A DNA stretch of 64,000 nucleotides from Acidobacteriota bacterium. GTDB lineage: Bacteria; Acidobacteriota; Terriglobia; Acidiferrales; UBA7541. Where the stretch lies: contig QHZD01000029.1 in the NCBI GenBank assembly GCA_003225315.1, positions 1 to 64,000 of the forward strand. Reading direction: 5' to 3'. Below the pieces are notes generated by a model. That model saw only the letters and a list, made by a program, of their open reading frames with translations. It was not told the origin of the DNA and did no database searches. Shown piece after piece: positions 15,648 through 24,213 of the stretch. Position 1 is the first letter of the stretch; every line of letters starts with the position of its first letter. Position numbers and translations under genes: made by a program.

Positions 15648-16544
15648 CTATGCCTGCCGCGTGGAGGGAGAAACCGTTTCCAGTTCCCTGCGAGCGGAGG
15701 CGGAGCCTTCCAGTTCATGGGCGGAGCGGCCGTGGTGCACGATCAGGTGCAGGAAGAACATCAGCACGAGGATGCCACCGAAGGTGACGACAATGGTGGC
15801 TCCCGTGGGCGTATCGAGCTGCACGCTGAGGTAGCAGCCAAGCGCCGAAACCAGCGTGCCCATGGTCCAGCCAATCGCGAGACGCGTGCCGATGCGGTCG
15901 GCAAAAAGCATGGCCCCGACGCTGGGAACGATCAGGTAACAGAAGACCAGCAAAACGCCGGCGATAGCCACGGAAGACGTCACAACAAAACCAAAAGAAG
16001 CGTAGAAGAGGAAGTCCCAAAAGCGTACGTTGAGGCCCGACTTTTCCGCCTTACCGTGGTTCATCGAGATGGTCAGAAACTTCTTGCGAAAGATAAAGTG
16101 AAAGATGCCGATGGCGCCATAAAGAAAAGCCGTCTTGCGAACTTCGGGCCAGGAGACGGCGAGGATGTTGCCAACGAGCATGTCCTTGAGGTGCTCGGTC
16201 TCGCCGGTGGCTTTGCTCATGAGGAGGATGGCGGTGGCGGAAGCAACGGCGTAAGCGATACCGATGAAAGCTTCCTGGGGAATGTGGCCTCTGCTCGAGC
16301 GAGCAAAGGCGAAGACTCCAGCGCCTAGGAACGTAAACGCGAGGCTGATCCAGTACGCGGCGCGGCCATGCGGGTCCATGCCGACGACGACAGCAACGGT
16401 GGCGCCAAGCGCGGCGATTTGCGCGAGGGCGAGGTCCACAAAAATGACGCCGCGCTCGACAACGTGCACGCCAAGATAAGCGTGGATCCCGGTCAAAATG
16501 AGGCTCGCGACGAAAGGTGCGAGCAAAAACGGCAGAATTTCCAT
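15648..16544 (-). CDS. Metal ABC transporter permease (ZnuB/TroC type)
   Basis: A 298-residue inner-membrane protein with eight or nine predicted membrane segments, of the ABC-3 family that passes Zn2+, Mn2+ or Fe2+ across the membrane. Family hallmarks are GIHAYLGVHVVERGVIFVDLALAQIAALG cut here to its start GIHAYLGVHVVERGV, and VGNILAVSW. The cytoplasmic tail is Ser/Arg-rich. It starts 18 bases after the stop of the binding protein gene. No ATPase gene (znuC-like) is found anywhere in the cluster, so the ATPase must be encoded elsewhere. Confidence 0.9.
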   Translation of the reverse strand: MEILPFLLAPFVASLILTGIHAYLGVHVVERGVIFVDLALAQIAALGATVAVVVGMDPHGRAAYWISLAFTFLGAGVFAFARSSRGHIPQEAFIGIAYAVASATAILLMSKATGETEHLKDMLVGNILAVSWPEVRKTAFLYGAIGIFHFIFRKKFLTISMNHGKAEKSGLNVRFWDFLFYASFGFVVTSSVAIAGVLLVFCYLIVPSVGAMLFADRIGTRLAIGWTMGTLVSALGCYLSVQLDTPTGATIVVTFGGILVLMFFLHLIVHHGRSAHELEGSASARRELETVSPSTRQA

Positions 16545-16562
16545 TCGGCGATCTCCTGAATG

Positions 16563-17513
16563 TTACTTCGTTGCGTCGAAGGCCTGCTTCAGTTTGGCGA
16601 TATCGTAATCAAACAGCTTGAAATAATCGGTGATTTCTTTTTCCCCGCCGACCGAAGGCATGAGGACGACGACCTGCGCGCCGTTGTCGCGGGCGATGGC
16701 GTTGGGAGTTTTGAGGTCGAAGTACGGCTCAACAAGAATAAGCTTTACGCCGTCGCGCTTCATCTGGCCAATCAACTCGACGGTGTGCTGCGGGCTCGGG
16801 GGGATGCCGGGGCGGGGTTCGACGTAGCCGACAACGTCGAGATGGAAGTGTTCGGCGAAATTGGGCCAGGAGCGGTGATAGGTGACGACCTTGCGGCCGG
16901 CGTACGGTTTCATTTCGGCGAGCCATTTTTCGTCGGCCTGCTTGAGGCGCTGCTCGAAGGAATCGTAGCGCTGTGCGAAATAGGCGGCGTCACTCGAGCG
17001 CATTTCGGAAAGCTTGTTTTGAATGCCCTTGGCGATGCGCAGGCCGTTCTCGGGATCAAGCCAATAGTGCGGGTTGCCGAGCGGGTGAACGTCGCCCTCG
17101 GCGCGGGTCACTTGGCCCGTGGGAATCTCGAGAATCTTTGCAAAGCGAGAAGCGTCAAAGTAGCCCGGCGCGCCAACTTGAATCTTCGGATTAGTGGATT
17201 GGGTGATGAGCGGAGGAAGCCAGCCGATTTCCAGCTCGAGTCCGACAACGATAAGAAGATCGGCGTGACGGAGTTTTAGAAGGAAGCTGGGTTTGGCCTC
17301 AACGAAATGGGGATCCTGGTACCCGCGAGCGACGGATTCGACTTCGACTTTTTCGCCGCCAATTTCCTGCGCGAGGGCGGCGAGGTCGGTGGTGGCGGTC
17401 ATGATACGCAGTTTGCTGTCCGCTCGGCTCGCCGGAGGATTGACGAGAGTGAAGATGAGGGCGCAAATAACAAGAAGCGCGCCGATTCGAGTAGTCATTT
17501 TTGTGCGTCGCAT
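16563..17513 (-). CDS. Metal ABC transporter substrate-binding protein (ZnuA-like)
   Basis: A 316-residue periplasmic cluster A-I binding protein. A signal peptide covers about residues 1-31. Metal ligands expected for the family are visible: His in YQDPHFVEAKPS, His in GNPHYWLDPENG, His in VTYHRSWPNF, and an acidic residue in LVEPYFDLKTP. The His-rich loop of enterobacterial ZnuA is missing, so zinc is not certain; manganese or iron are possible. It lies between the porin-like gene and the permease on the same strand, 30 bases after the porin gene. Confidence 0.9.
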   Translation of the reverse strand: MRRTKMTTRIGALLVICALIFTLVNPPASRADSKLRIMTATTDLAALAQEIGGEKVEVESVARGYQDPHFVEAKPSFLLKLRHADLLIVVGLELEIGWLPPLITQSTNPKIQVGAPGYFDASRFAKILEIPTGQVTRAEGDVHPLGNPHYWLDPENGLRIAKGIQNKLSEMRSSDAAYFAQRYDSFEQRLKQADEKWLAEMKPYAGRKVVTYHRSWPNFAEHFHLDVVGYVEPRPGIPPSPQHTVELIGQMKRDGVKLILVEPYFDLKTPNAIARDNGAQVVVLMPSVGGEKEITDYFKLFDYDIAKLKQAFDATK

Positions 17514-17543
17514 GATATCTCAGAAACCTTTCTTAAAACGGGC

Positions 17544-18944
17544 CTAGAACGGATGGGCACCGTGCGCTCCCATCACGAATAAGAACTGGAACAGAAACTC
17601 GTTGGCGTTGGTGAAGCGATCGTTGGGCACGTCCCACAAATGGCCATAACGATACTGGCCACGGATCTGGCTAAACTCGCTGGGCCAATAGGTGAGAATA
17701 CCGGAAAAACCAGTGTCCGTCAGGCTGGCGTTGGTGGCGCGGCCGCTGCGGTCGAAGCGGCCACCGACGGTCCAGCGTCGGTTGACGCGATATTCGGAAT
17801 CGGAATAGAAGCCGAAAGCATGCTGGGTCTGGAAAACGTTTAGCGGAGAAAGCTGGTCGCGGGCGCTCCAGAACAGTTCTGTGCGGAAAAGGAAAGAATG
17901 GTAGATGGCGCGGCGGAGGGGCTTCCAACGGAGAGTGGCGTCAGCAGAATAAAGGTTGGTCAAAAAATTCGCGGGGTCAAAAATCGCGCTGCCGACGCCG
18001 GCAGTGTTGTGGCCGCGAGCGTAGGAACCGCCGAGGTCGATGTTGGTCGATTCGCCGAGGTCGCGGTAGAGGCGAAGATGGCCGACAACGCTGGCGTCCT
18101 GGCGGCGGTTGGCGGTGAAAACGTCACTCGAATCGCCGCGGAAAACCTGGGCCGTTCCCTGGAGGAACCAGTTTTTCGGGGCGGGCAGGAAGCGCGAAAG
18201 GGAAATGCCGGCGTCGTCGATGCCGTCTTCGCCGCCGACGAGATTGTTGGTCACCAGCGGCCGGTCGATGAACGGCAAGGCGTGATTGTGGATGGTGTTG
18301 ACCTTGCCGAATTCGGCGCGCATCTTGCCGACTTTCAAAAGGAGTCCGGCAGGGAGAGAAGTAAAGGTGACGTAACCTTCCTCGACATTTACGCCGGTTT
18401 CGCCAAAGGAGATGAAGGCATCGGCGCGCGCGTAGGGATCGATGATCGCCTGCATGCCGACTTCGGACTCGTGGAGTTCGAGCGAGCGCGATGGCGAAAC
18501 CGTGTTCCGCCCGGCAGTGCCGATGAAATCGCCGATAAGGCTGATGTCCGGATTGAGGAGCTTAGCGTTGGAAGTGGCGCCGCCATAAGTCTGCGTTTGC
18601 GCCACCTGCGCGGCAGGCACAGGCTCCGGCGCGGCTGTCGAGGGTGTGGAGCTGGGAATCACGCCAGGCTCCATTCGCGTGGAGGCCAGCAACAGGTGAT
18701 CCCCGGCTGTGGGATCAGCCAGCTTTGTGTCGCGGATTGTCTTCAATTCCCCACGGAGCAAGGCCACTTCCTCGGCGAGCGTGCGCACCTGTTCCTCAAG
18801 AGCGCGTATGCGAACTTCTTCGGGAGCAGGACTGGCCGCTCCTGGAGAGGGAGTATCGTGCTTTCCAGAGATAGACGATGTCTCTTGCGCATAGGCAGAC
18901 ACCGAGAAAAGAACGACCAGGGAGACGGCAGAAAATCGTTTCAT
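17544..18944 (-). CDS. Outer-membrane porin-like protein of the metal operon
   Basis: A 466-residue protein with a signal peptide (to about residue 19, SAYAQ), a short coiled coil (about 45-65, RALEEQVRTLAEEVALLRGE) and a Pro-rich linker. A long C-terminal beta-barrel follows, with alternating hydrophobic strands and aromatic girdles (SEYRVNRRWTVGGRFDRSG). This coiled-coil plus barrel layout resembles oligomeric porins. ATG 18944 follows AGGAG by eight bases. It precedes the binding protein and permease genes, so it probably admits the metal or its complex through the outer membrane; that is inference from context. Confidence 0.75.
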   Translation of the reverse strand: MKRFSAVSLVVLFSVSAYAQETSSISGKHDTPSPGAASPAPEEVRIRALEEQVRTLAEEVALLRGELKTIRDTKLADPTAGDHLLLASTRMEPGVIPSSTPSTAAPEPVPAAQVAQTQTYGGATSNAKLLNPDISLIGDFIGTAGRNTVSPSRSLELHESEVGMQAIIDPYARADAFISFGETGVNVEEGYVTFTSLPAGLLLKVGKMRAEFGKVNTIHNHALPFIDRPLVTNNLVGGEDGIDDAGISLSRFLPAPKNWFLQGTAQVFRGDSSDVFTANRRQDASVVGHLRLYRDLGESTNIDLGGSYARGHNTAGVGSAIFDPANFLTNLYSADATLRWKPLRRAIYHSFLFRTELFWSARDQLSPLNVFQTQHAFGFYSDSEYRVNRRWTVGGRFDRSGRATNASLTDTGFSGILTYWPSEFSQIRGQYRYGHLWDVPNDRFTNANEFLFQFLFVMGAHGAHPF

Positions 18945-19009
18945 GGCACCACTCCTAGCTAAGAAATGTGAATTTTCCAACCCGGATACGGACCGGAACT
19001 ACGACTTGG

Positions 19010-19285
19010 CTAAAGGGAGGGAGGCGCGCGCGGAGACGTGGCACGCTCGACTGCCGAGGATACCGAAATAATCAAAGGGGTGAATTCGAGCCGATTAATG
19101 ACCGGCACAACGGCGATTACCGGCGACTGCGTCGCGACCACAGAGGCTGCTGTCGAGCAAACCGGGCATATATGCGAGGCGGATGGTGAGGCCGTCAAAT
19201 CGGCGCAAAAGTGGAACTGCGCCCCAAGAAAGATAACCCCGAGGAGCAGCGCCAAAATGCGGATATGCCGAGCCTTGGCCTGCAT
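19010..19285 (-). CDS. Small exported CxxC protein with C-terminal RAPP (DUF2946-like)
   Basis: About 91 residues from ATG 19285: a hydrophobic N-terminal signal/anchor (IRILALLLGVIFLGAQ), then FHFCADL, SHICPVC and a C-terminal ATSPRAPPSL. The layout (signal, CxxC near residue 45, closing RAPP) fits the DUF2946 type of small metal-associated secreted proteins. A longer start at 19420 exists but lacks a signal sequence. The gene is 65 bases upstream of the porin gene on the same strand, apparently the first gene of the metal operon. Function is unknown; metal binding or sensing is inferred from cysteines and context. Confidence 0.6.
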   Translation of the reverse strand: MQAKARHIRILALLLGVIFLGAQFHFCADLTASPSASHICPVCSTAASVVATQSPVIAVVPVINRLEFTPLIISVSSAVERATSPRAPPSL

Positions 19286-19450
19286 GTGCTTACTAAGACG
19301 AAGCTTAGGTTGGAATGGTTGCAGGGTCAAGCAAAGCAATTTGGTTCCGGAGCAACCCAGCTGCAACCAACCTGCACACTCAAACGTCCAAAATGGTAAA
19401 CTAAAGTGTCGCTTATGCATGGGGGAATACGCATTTTCGGGGGAACGATT

Positions 19451-19714
19451 GTGCGCCGCGCGCTCGCTCTAATAGCTTGCAGCGCGTTGCTGTACTTTGC
19501 GCTTGGCGCCACTTTGCCCCACGGGCATGCCCAGGGTCCCGACAATGCCTGCCACGTCTGCCAGGCGCTGCACATGCCCGCGCTGGCGGCCGCCCGCCTG
19601 GACCTCAGCAGCACACCTCAGATCGTCACCTGGTATTCTTCGGCGCCGCAGCACTCGGCGCCAAGCGATTCCTTTTCCCTGCATCGCGCTGGGCGCGCAC
19701 CTCCCACCGCCTGA
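19451..19714 (+). CDS. Small exported CxxC protein with C-terminal RAPP, second copy
   Basis: About 87 residues from GTG 19451, placed six bases after GGGGGA; an ATG at 19415 is possible. It has a hydrophobic N-terminus (RALALIACSALLYFALG), then LPHGHAQG, NACHVCQALHMPALAA and a C-terminal HRAGRAPPTA. The order signal, His/Cys cluster, ~45 residues, RAPP is the same as in the divergent protein at 19010-19285 although overall identity is low. It directly precedes the TonB-dependent receptor. A hairpin with T run (19771-19797) follows it. Confidence 0.6.
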   Translation: MRRALALIACSALLYFALGATLPHGHAQGPDNACHVCQALHMPALAAARLDLSSTPQIVTWYSSAPQHSAPSDSFSLHRAGRAPPTA

Positions 19715-19770
19715 TTCTCCCGTGACTCGAAGTGTACTTCCGTGCGCCGGCCTTCTTGAAGGCTAGCGTC

Positions 19771-19797
19771 GCCGCCTTTCTTTTCCGGCGGTTTCTA
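19771..19797 (+). terminator. Hairpin with T run between CxxC gene and TonB receptor
   Basis: CCGCC (19772-19776) pairs with GGCGG (19787-19791) around TTTCTTTTCC, followed by TTTCTAT. It could partly terminate transcription of the small CxxC gene before the receptor gene. Confidence 0.4.
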
Positions 19798-19839
19798 TCC
19801 ACACAAGCACAATTAACTCTCAAAAGGGATGGAGAAAAA

Positions 19840-22503
19840 ATGTTAAAGAGTTTACGTATCAGCGTCGCGTTTGTTTTGGGGTTGGTGCTGTTTTTAGCGG
19901 CTGGGCCAGCAAAAGCGCAGCTAGGGAATTCCGGATCGATTGAAGGAGTGGTCAAAGATCCATCCGGCGGAGTGGTGGCAGGCGCAACGGTAGAAATCTC
20001 GCACGCGGTGAGCGGTTTTCATAGGGAAACCGCGACGGGAAGCGATGGAAGCTTCAAGTTCACGAACGTCCCCTTCAATTCCTATCACTTGGCGGTGACG
20101 GCGGGGGGCTTCGAGAACTACACCCAGGATGTAGACGTGCGCTCGGCGGTTCCCACGGCAGTACAAATCAGCTTGAAGATTGGGACGGCGGTACAGACTG
20201 TGAACGTGGAAGCCAAGGATCTGGTGGAGAATGAATCCACGTTTCACACGGACATCGACCGTGGCTTGTTCGACAGGCTCCCGCTGGAGAGCGCGTCATC
20301 GTCAGTGAGCTCGCTCGTGACGCTGGCCGCACCGGGCGCGGTAGCGGATTCCAACGGCTTGGTTCACGCCATCGGCGACCATGCGGAAAGTTCGTTTTCG
20401 GTCGATGGCCAGCCAGTTACGGACCAGACGAGCAAAGTCTTCTCCAACCAAATCCCGATCGATTCGATTCAATCGCTGGAAGTGATCTCCGGCGCGCCAC
20501 CCGCTGAATTCGGAGACAAGACCAGCCTGGTCATCAAGGTAACGACGCGCTCCGGTCTTGGTCAAACAAAACCTGTCGGCAGTGTGCGAGCTTCTTACGG
20601 AAGTTTCGGGTCAGCGAACGGGGGCTTTGATGTGGCGTTTGGAGGCCCGAAGTGGGGCAATTTCCTTGCGGCGAATGGCTTGAATACAGGCCGTTTCCTC
20701 GATCCACAGGAATTCCAAGTCATCCATTCCAAAGGCAACGAGCAAAACATATTCGACCGCGTGGATTTGCAGCTCAGCGGTTCCGATTCTGTTCATTTGA
20801 ACGGCGGCTATACGCGTTCCTGGTTCCAGGATCCGAACTCTTTCGATGCCGTGGCATCCGGCCAGGATCAGCGCGCGCAGATCAAAACGTACAACATCGC
20901 ACCGACCTGGACTCACTTGTTCAGCACCAGCACGTTGCTCAACGTCGGCTTCTTCACGCGCCACGACCAGTTCAACTACTACCCAAGCGCAAATCCTCTT
21001 GCAGACGTTTCCGAGACAGCCACTCAACAACGCAAGCTGACGAACATAGGCCTGCGCAGCGATCTGTCCTACGTCAAGGGCATTCATAACATAAAGTTGG
21101 GAGCGACCTTCGAGCACACCTTGCTCACGGAAAATTTCAGCCTGGGACTCACAGACTCCACAATCAATTCGCCGTGCATTACGCAAAATGCCGCCGGGGA
21201 CTTCGTCGGAGTGGGCGATACCAGCTTGACGGATCCATCGCAGTGCACGGCCGCTGGATTTGAGCAAAACGTGGCAACTAACCCAGATGCAACGGCGCCG
21301 TTCATCCCGCTCCTGGGGTGCATCGACCTTACGAGACCCACGCCCGCAGCAGGCGATGGCTGTGCGACGCCGCAAAGCACGTTGTTCGGGTTCCGCGGCC
21401 GTGGGGACGTTCGCGAGATCGCGCTCTACTTGCAGGATACCATCACCAAAGGCAATTGGTCCTTCAATGTGGGTGTGCGCGGGGACTTATACCGAGGCCT
21501 CACCAAAGAGTCGCAGATCGAACCGCGCGCCGGCATTTCCTACAACATAAAGCCGAGCAACACGGTTATGCGCGTTTCCTACGCTCGCATCCTCGAGACC
21601 CCTTTCAACGAAAACCTGGTGGTCGCGAGCGTGAGGAGTAATCCTTTCCTGGACGCGATTTTTGGCGGGTCCTCCGGGCCGATTCGCGCCGGTCAACGCA
21701 ACGAATTCCATGCAGGACTCCAGCAGGCGTTCGGAAGATACCTCGTCGTTGATGGGGACTACCTCTGGAAGTACACGCACAACGCGTACGACTTCAGCGA
21801 CCTGCTGAATACGCCCATCTTCTTCCCGATCGGGTGGCACAATTCGAAGATCAGCGGGTTCAATGCGCGCGTCAGCGTGCCCAACTTCCACGGCTTCACG
21901 GTCTTGACCGTCATGGGCCATGCCTCCGCTCGCTACTTTCAACCGCAGGTCGGCGGGTTGGGCACCAGCGATGGACCTGTTTTCCGCATCGATCACGACC
22001 AAAACTTCCAGCAAACCACGCATGCGCAATATCAGCCGTGGAAGCGCGGTCCGTGGGTGGCGTTCAACTGGCGCTATGACAGCGGGCTTGTAGCCGGTGC
22101 GGTACCTTTTGCGACGGACACGACGACACCAGTGGATCTCACGGGTCTTAGCGCAGACCAGCAGATGCAGGCTGGGCTCTTCTGCGGAAGCGTTTTCCCG
22201 ACGCTGAGCGCTCCCTTGGTGACGTGCGCCCCGTCACTCTACGGCTCGACGCGGCTCAGAATACACGCTCCGGGAACGGAAAATGACGATCACAATCCGC
22301 CACGCGTGGCTCCACGCAACCTGTTTGATATGAGCGTGGGCGATGACGACCTATTCCACAGTGACCACTACAAGTGGAGCCTGCGCCTTACCGCCATCAA
22401 CCTGACGAATAAGACCGCGCTTTACAATTTCTTGTCGACGTTCAGCGGAACGCACTTTGTGACGCCGCGGAGCTACACAGCGGAATTGGGCTTCCACTTC
22501 TAG
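19840..22503 (+). CDS. TonB-dependent outer-membrane receptor (metal locus)
   Basis: An 887-residue outer-membrane receptor. Order: signal peptide to about residue 27 (GPAKAQ), a carboxypeptidase-regulatory-like beta domain (about 33-115, GSIEGVVKDPSGGVVAGATV), plug (about 125-245, HAESSFSVDGQPV and VISGAPPAEFGDKT), then a beta-barrel ending in the terminal aromatic signature ELGFHF. The type is common in Acidobacteriota for polymer or chelate uptake. GGAG lies five bases before ATG 19840. Divergent orientation from the binding protein/permease operon suggests uptake of a metal or metal complex. Confidence 0.9.
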   Translation: MLKSLRISVAFVLGLVLFLAAGPAKAQLGNSGSIEGVVKDPSGGVVAGATVEISHAVSGFHRETATGSDGSFKFTNVPFNSYHLAVTAGGFENYTQDVDVRSAVPTAVQISLKIGTAVQTVNVEAKDLVENESTFHTDIDRGLFDRLPLESASSSVSSLVTLAAPGAVADSNGLVHAIGDHAESSFSVDGQPVTDQTSKVFSNQIPIDSIQSLEVISGAPPAEFGDKTSLVIKVTTRSGLGQTKPVGSVRASYGSFGSANGGFDVAFGGPKWGNFLAANGLNTGRFLDPQEFQVIHSKGNEQNIFDRVDLQLSGSDSVHLNGGYTRSWFQDPNSFDAVASGQDQRAQIKTYNIAPTWTHLFSTSTLLNVGFFTRHDQFNYYPSANPLADVSETATQQRKLTNIGLRSDLSYVKGIHNIKLGATFEHTLLTENFSLGLTDSTINSPCITQNAAGDFVGVGDTSLTDPSQCTAAGFEQNVATNPDATAPFIPLLGCIDLTRPTPAAGDGCATPQSTLFGFRGRGDVREIALYLQDTITKGNWSFNVGVRGDLYRGLTKESQIEPRAGISYNIKPSNTVMRVSYARILETPFNENLVVASVRSNPFLDAIFGGSSGPIRAGQRNEFHAGLQQAFGRYLVVDGDYLWKYTHNAYDFSDLLNTPIFFPIGWHNSKISGFNARVSVPNFHGFTVLTVMGHASARYFQPQVGGLGTSDGPVFRIDHDQNFQQTTHAQYQPWKRGPWVAFNWRYDSGLVAGAVPFATDTTTPVDLTGLSADQQMQAGLFCGSVFPTLSAPLVTCAPSLYGSTRLRIHAPGTENDDHNPPRVAPRNLFDMSVGDDDLFHSDHYKWSLRLTAINLTNKTALYNFLSTFSGTHFVTPRSYTAELGFHF

Positions 22504-22520
22504 TCATTATCACGAAGAAT

Positions 22521-22560
22521 GGGCGGGGCCGGAGGCTCCAGCTTCCCCCGTTTTTATTTT
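22521..22560. terminator. Terminator after the TonB receptor
   Basis: GGCGGGG...CCCCCG with an inner GGAG-G-CTCC hairpin is followed by TTTTTATTTT. It lies between two convergent genes. Confidence 0.65.
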
Positions 22561-22590
22561 CAGGAAGCGTTCCTACGGGAGAGGTTTGAA

Positions 22591-23826
22591 TTACTTCTGC
22601 GCGAGATAGGTTTTTGCTTCGGTGAGCTCCGGCCGATCGGCTCCTGGGCCGCAGATTTCGGCGAGCTTGGCGTAAAACGACTGCGCGTCGCCGGTGGCTT
22701 GCGCGGAGCGAGCGGCGCCAAGCAAACCGTCGAAGCGGTTCGGCGAATTCTTCAGAACGATCTTGTATTCGGCAAGGGCCTCGGCGGGACGCTTGAGTTC
22801 GAGGAGCATGTCCGCGAGCATTTCGCGCGCGGGGACGCTAACGGATTCGCCGCCATTCTTGTCCTGACGGTCGGCAGCGGCGCGCAATTCCTGAAGAGCT
22901 TCGTCAGGGTTCCCCTTCGCGAAGGCCAGCCAGGCTTCGGCTTCGCGGAGGTCCGTGGCTTTTTCGTTCGAGACACCGTAGCCCTCTTTGCGCGCGCGCT
23001 TCTCACGGCCGGCAACGAGCTGCGTCAATTCTTTGACGTCAGTTTCCGCGCCGGTGACATCTCCGCTGCGCGCCGCGCCGATGGCACGCGCCCAATAGAC
23101 GGTGTCCAGCCATTCTTTGCGAGTCGCCGGAACCGGCAAAGCGGCTGCTTCTTTCCAGCGGTGCAATTCCAAAGCAGTTCGCGCGGTGAAATAAGCGCGA
23201 TGTTCGGCCTTACTTTCTTCGCTTGCTCCCACCACATGATCGGTGTGCTCGATCACTTCGCGCGCTTTGGCTTCTTGGCCGCTCTGCAAATAGGAGTAGC
23301 TCAGGAAGTCCATGGCGTGGGTTTGATAGTGCGATTCGGCGAGGTGCATTTCCGCGGCGTGCGCGCCGGAAGTGTTTGCGGCGATGTTCGAATTGATGGA
23401 ATCCTGCCATAGTCCAAGGCGCACAAAGATGTGCGAAGGCATGTGCAGGGCGTGGGCTGAATCCGGGGCGATGGCCGCGTAGTGGCGGGCAGCTTCAAGA
23501 CCCTCGGCTGCGAGTTCGGGGCGGTCGGTTGCGTGAATCATGGCCTTGCCCCAGTAAGCCATGGCGCATTTTGGGTCGCGCTTCGCGGCTTCGGTGAACA
23601 TCTGTTCGGACTCCTTGTATTGGAAGGAGTGGAGGAGCGCGACGCCTTTTTCGATTGTGGGTTGCACGTCTGCCACGCAGCTCGTGGGGAAATTCACTTT
23701 GCCGAGCTGGTCGGGCGGCGCGACGGACACCGTGTGTGCCCGCAGAGCTGCGGGACGAATCGCGAGAACCACGAGAACAAAGAAGAGCAGCCCGAGAGCT
23801 GGGGCGATCCGTCGTGGATGGCGCAT
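22591..23826 (-). CDS. Exported tetratricopeptide-repeat protein
   Basis: A 411-residue protein with an N-terminal signal/anchor (LGLLFFVLVVLAIRPAALRA) followed by TPR-like helical repeats: SFQYKESEQMFTEAAKRDPK is a clear unit, and further pairs of helices run to the C-terminus (AEALAEYKIVLKNSPNRFDG). The stretch ALHMPSHIFVRLGLW is a recurring motif in TPR proteins of Acidobacteriota. TPR modules mediate protein contacts; no enzyme domain is seen. ATG 23826 follows CAGGAGGAAGG. It converges with the TonB receptor. Confidence 0.8.
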   Translation of the reverse strand: MRHPRRIAPALGLLFFVLVVLAIRPAALRAHTVSVAPPDQLGKVNFPTSCVADVQPTIEKGVALLHSFQYKESEQMFTEAAKRDPKCAMAYWGKAMIHATDRPELAAEGLEAARHYAAIAPDSAHALHMPSHIFVRLGLWQDSINSNIAANTSGAHAAEMHLAESHYQTHAMDFLSYSYLQSGQEAKAREVIEHTDHVVGASEESKAEHRAYFTARTALELHRWKEAAALPVPATRKEWLDTVYWARAIGAARSGDVTGAETDVKELTQLVAGREKRARKEGYGVSNEKATDLREAEAWLAFAKGNPDEALQELRAAADRQDKNGGESVSVPAREMLADMLLELKRPAEALAEYKIVLKNSPNRFDGLLGAARSAQATGDAQSFYAKLAEICGPGADRPELTEAKTYLAQK

Positions 23827-23915
23827 GATCCTTCCTCCTGTTGACTGCAGAGATTTTACTCCCGGCAATTGCCTTTCGCGGAGATAAACCTTTTGGCGAT
23901 GGAGCGCCGCGGATG

Positions 23916-23946
23916 TTGGACTCCGCTTTGGCGCGGAGGATACAAT
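23916..23946 (+). promoter_or_regulatory. Possible promoter of the 6S-like RNA
   Basis: TTGGAC (23916-23921) and TACAAT (23941-23946) are 19 bases apart; the -10 is good and transcription would begin close to 23953, exactly where the closing stem of the RNA candidate starts. Confidence 0.4.
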
Positions 23947-23952
23947 GGGGCG

Positions 23953-24188
23953 TGGAGCGGTACTTCGAAGCAAGTGAGGGTGCGAAAGCTGTTTGAACCA
24001 ATGCAGAATCTCTGAGGTGCTGCGGATAGACAGCCCGTGTGCACGGCCTGTCCCGCTGGCGGGTCACAGCAACTGGCAAGGATGACGCGCGAGCGGGGCA
24101 GGAAAGCCTAACGGTTGGCTCGTGGCGCCCACTTTATTCAGAGGTTCACAGCCTAGTTCCCCACGGCCAAGCGGTCCGCTCCATTTTT
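23953..24188 (+). ncRNA. ssrS: 6S RNA candidate (ends paired, U-run terminator)
   Basis: TGGAGCGG (23953-23960) is a perfect complement of CCGCTCCA (24176-24183), which is followed by TTTTTGTG, so a transcript of about 230 bases would fold with joined ends. Inside, GGTTCACAGCCTAG (24143-24156) resembles the GGGUUACAGCCU stretch of E. coli 6S RNA, and GGAAAGCCTAACGG resembles its GAGAAGCCUUAAAAC; an apical hairpin GACAGCCCGTG-TG-CACGGCCTGTC is also present. No coding frame spans it. 6S RNA binds RNA polymerase holoenzyme and is often near zapA. It is rather long for 6S (usually 180-200), so another structured RNA is possible. Confidence 0.5.
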
Positions 24189-24213
24189 GTGTTTCTGCTG
24201 TATGAAAGATTGC

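Noticed and set aside
17898-18962. A 354-codon + strand frame opposite the porin gene
   Set aside because: The opposite strand has a signal peptide, ribosome-binding site and beta-barrel pattern; this frame has none.
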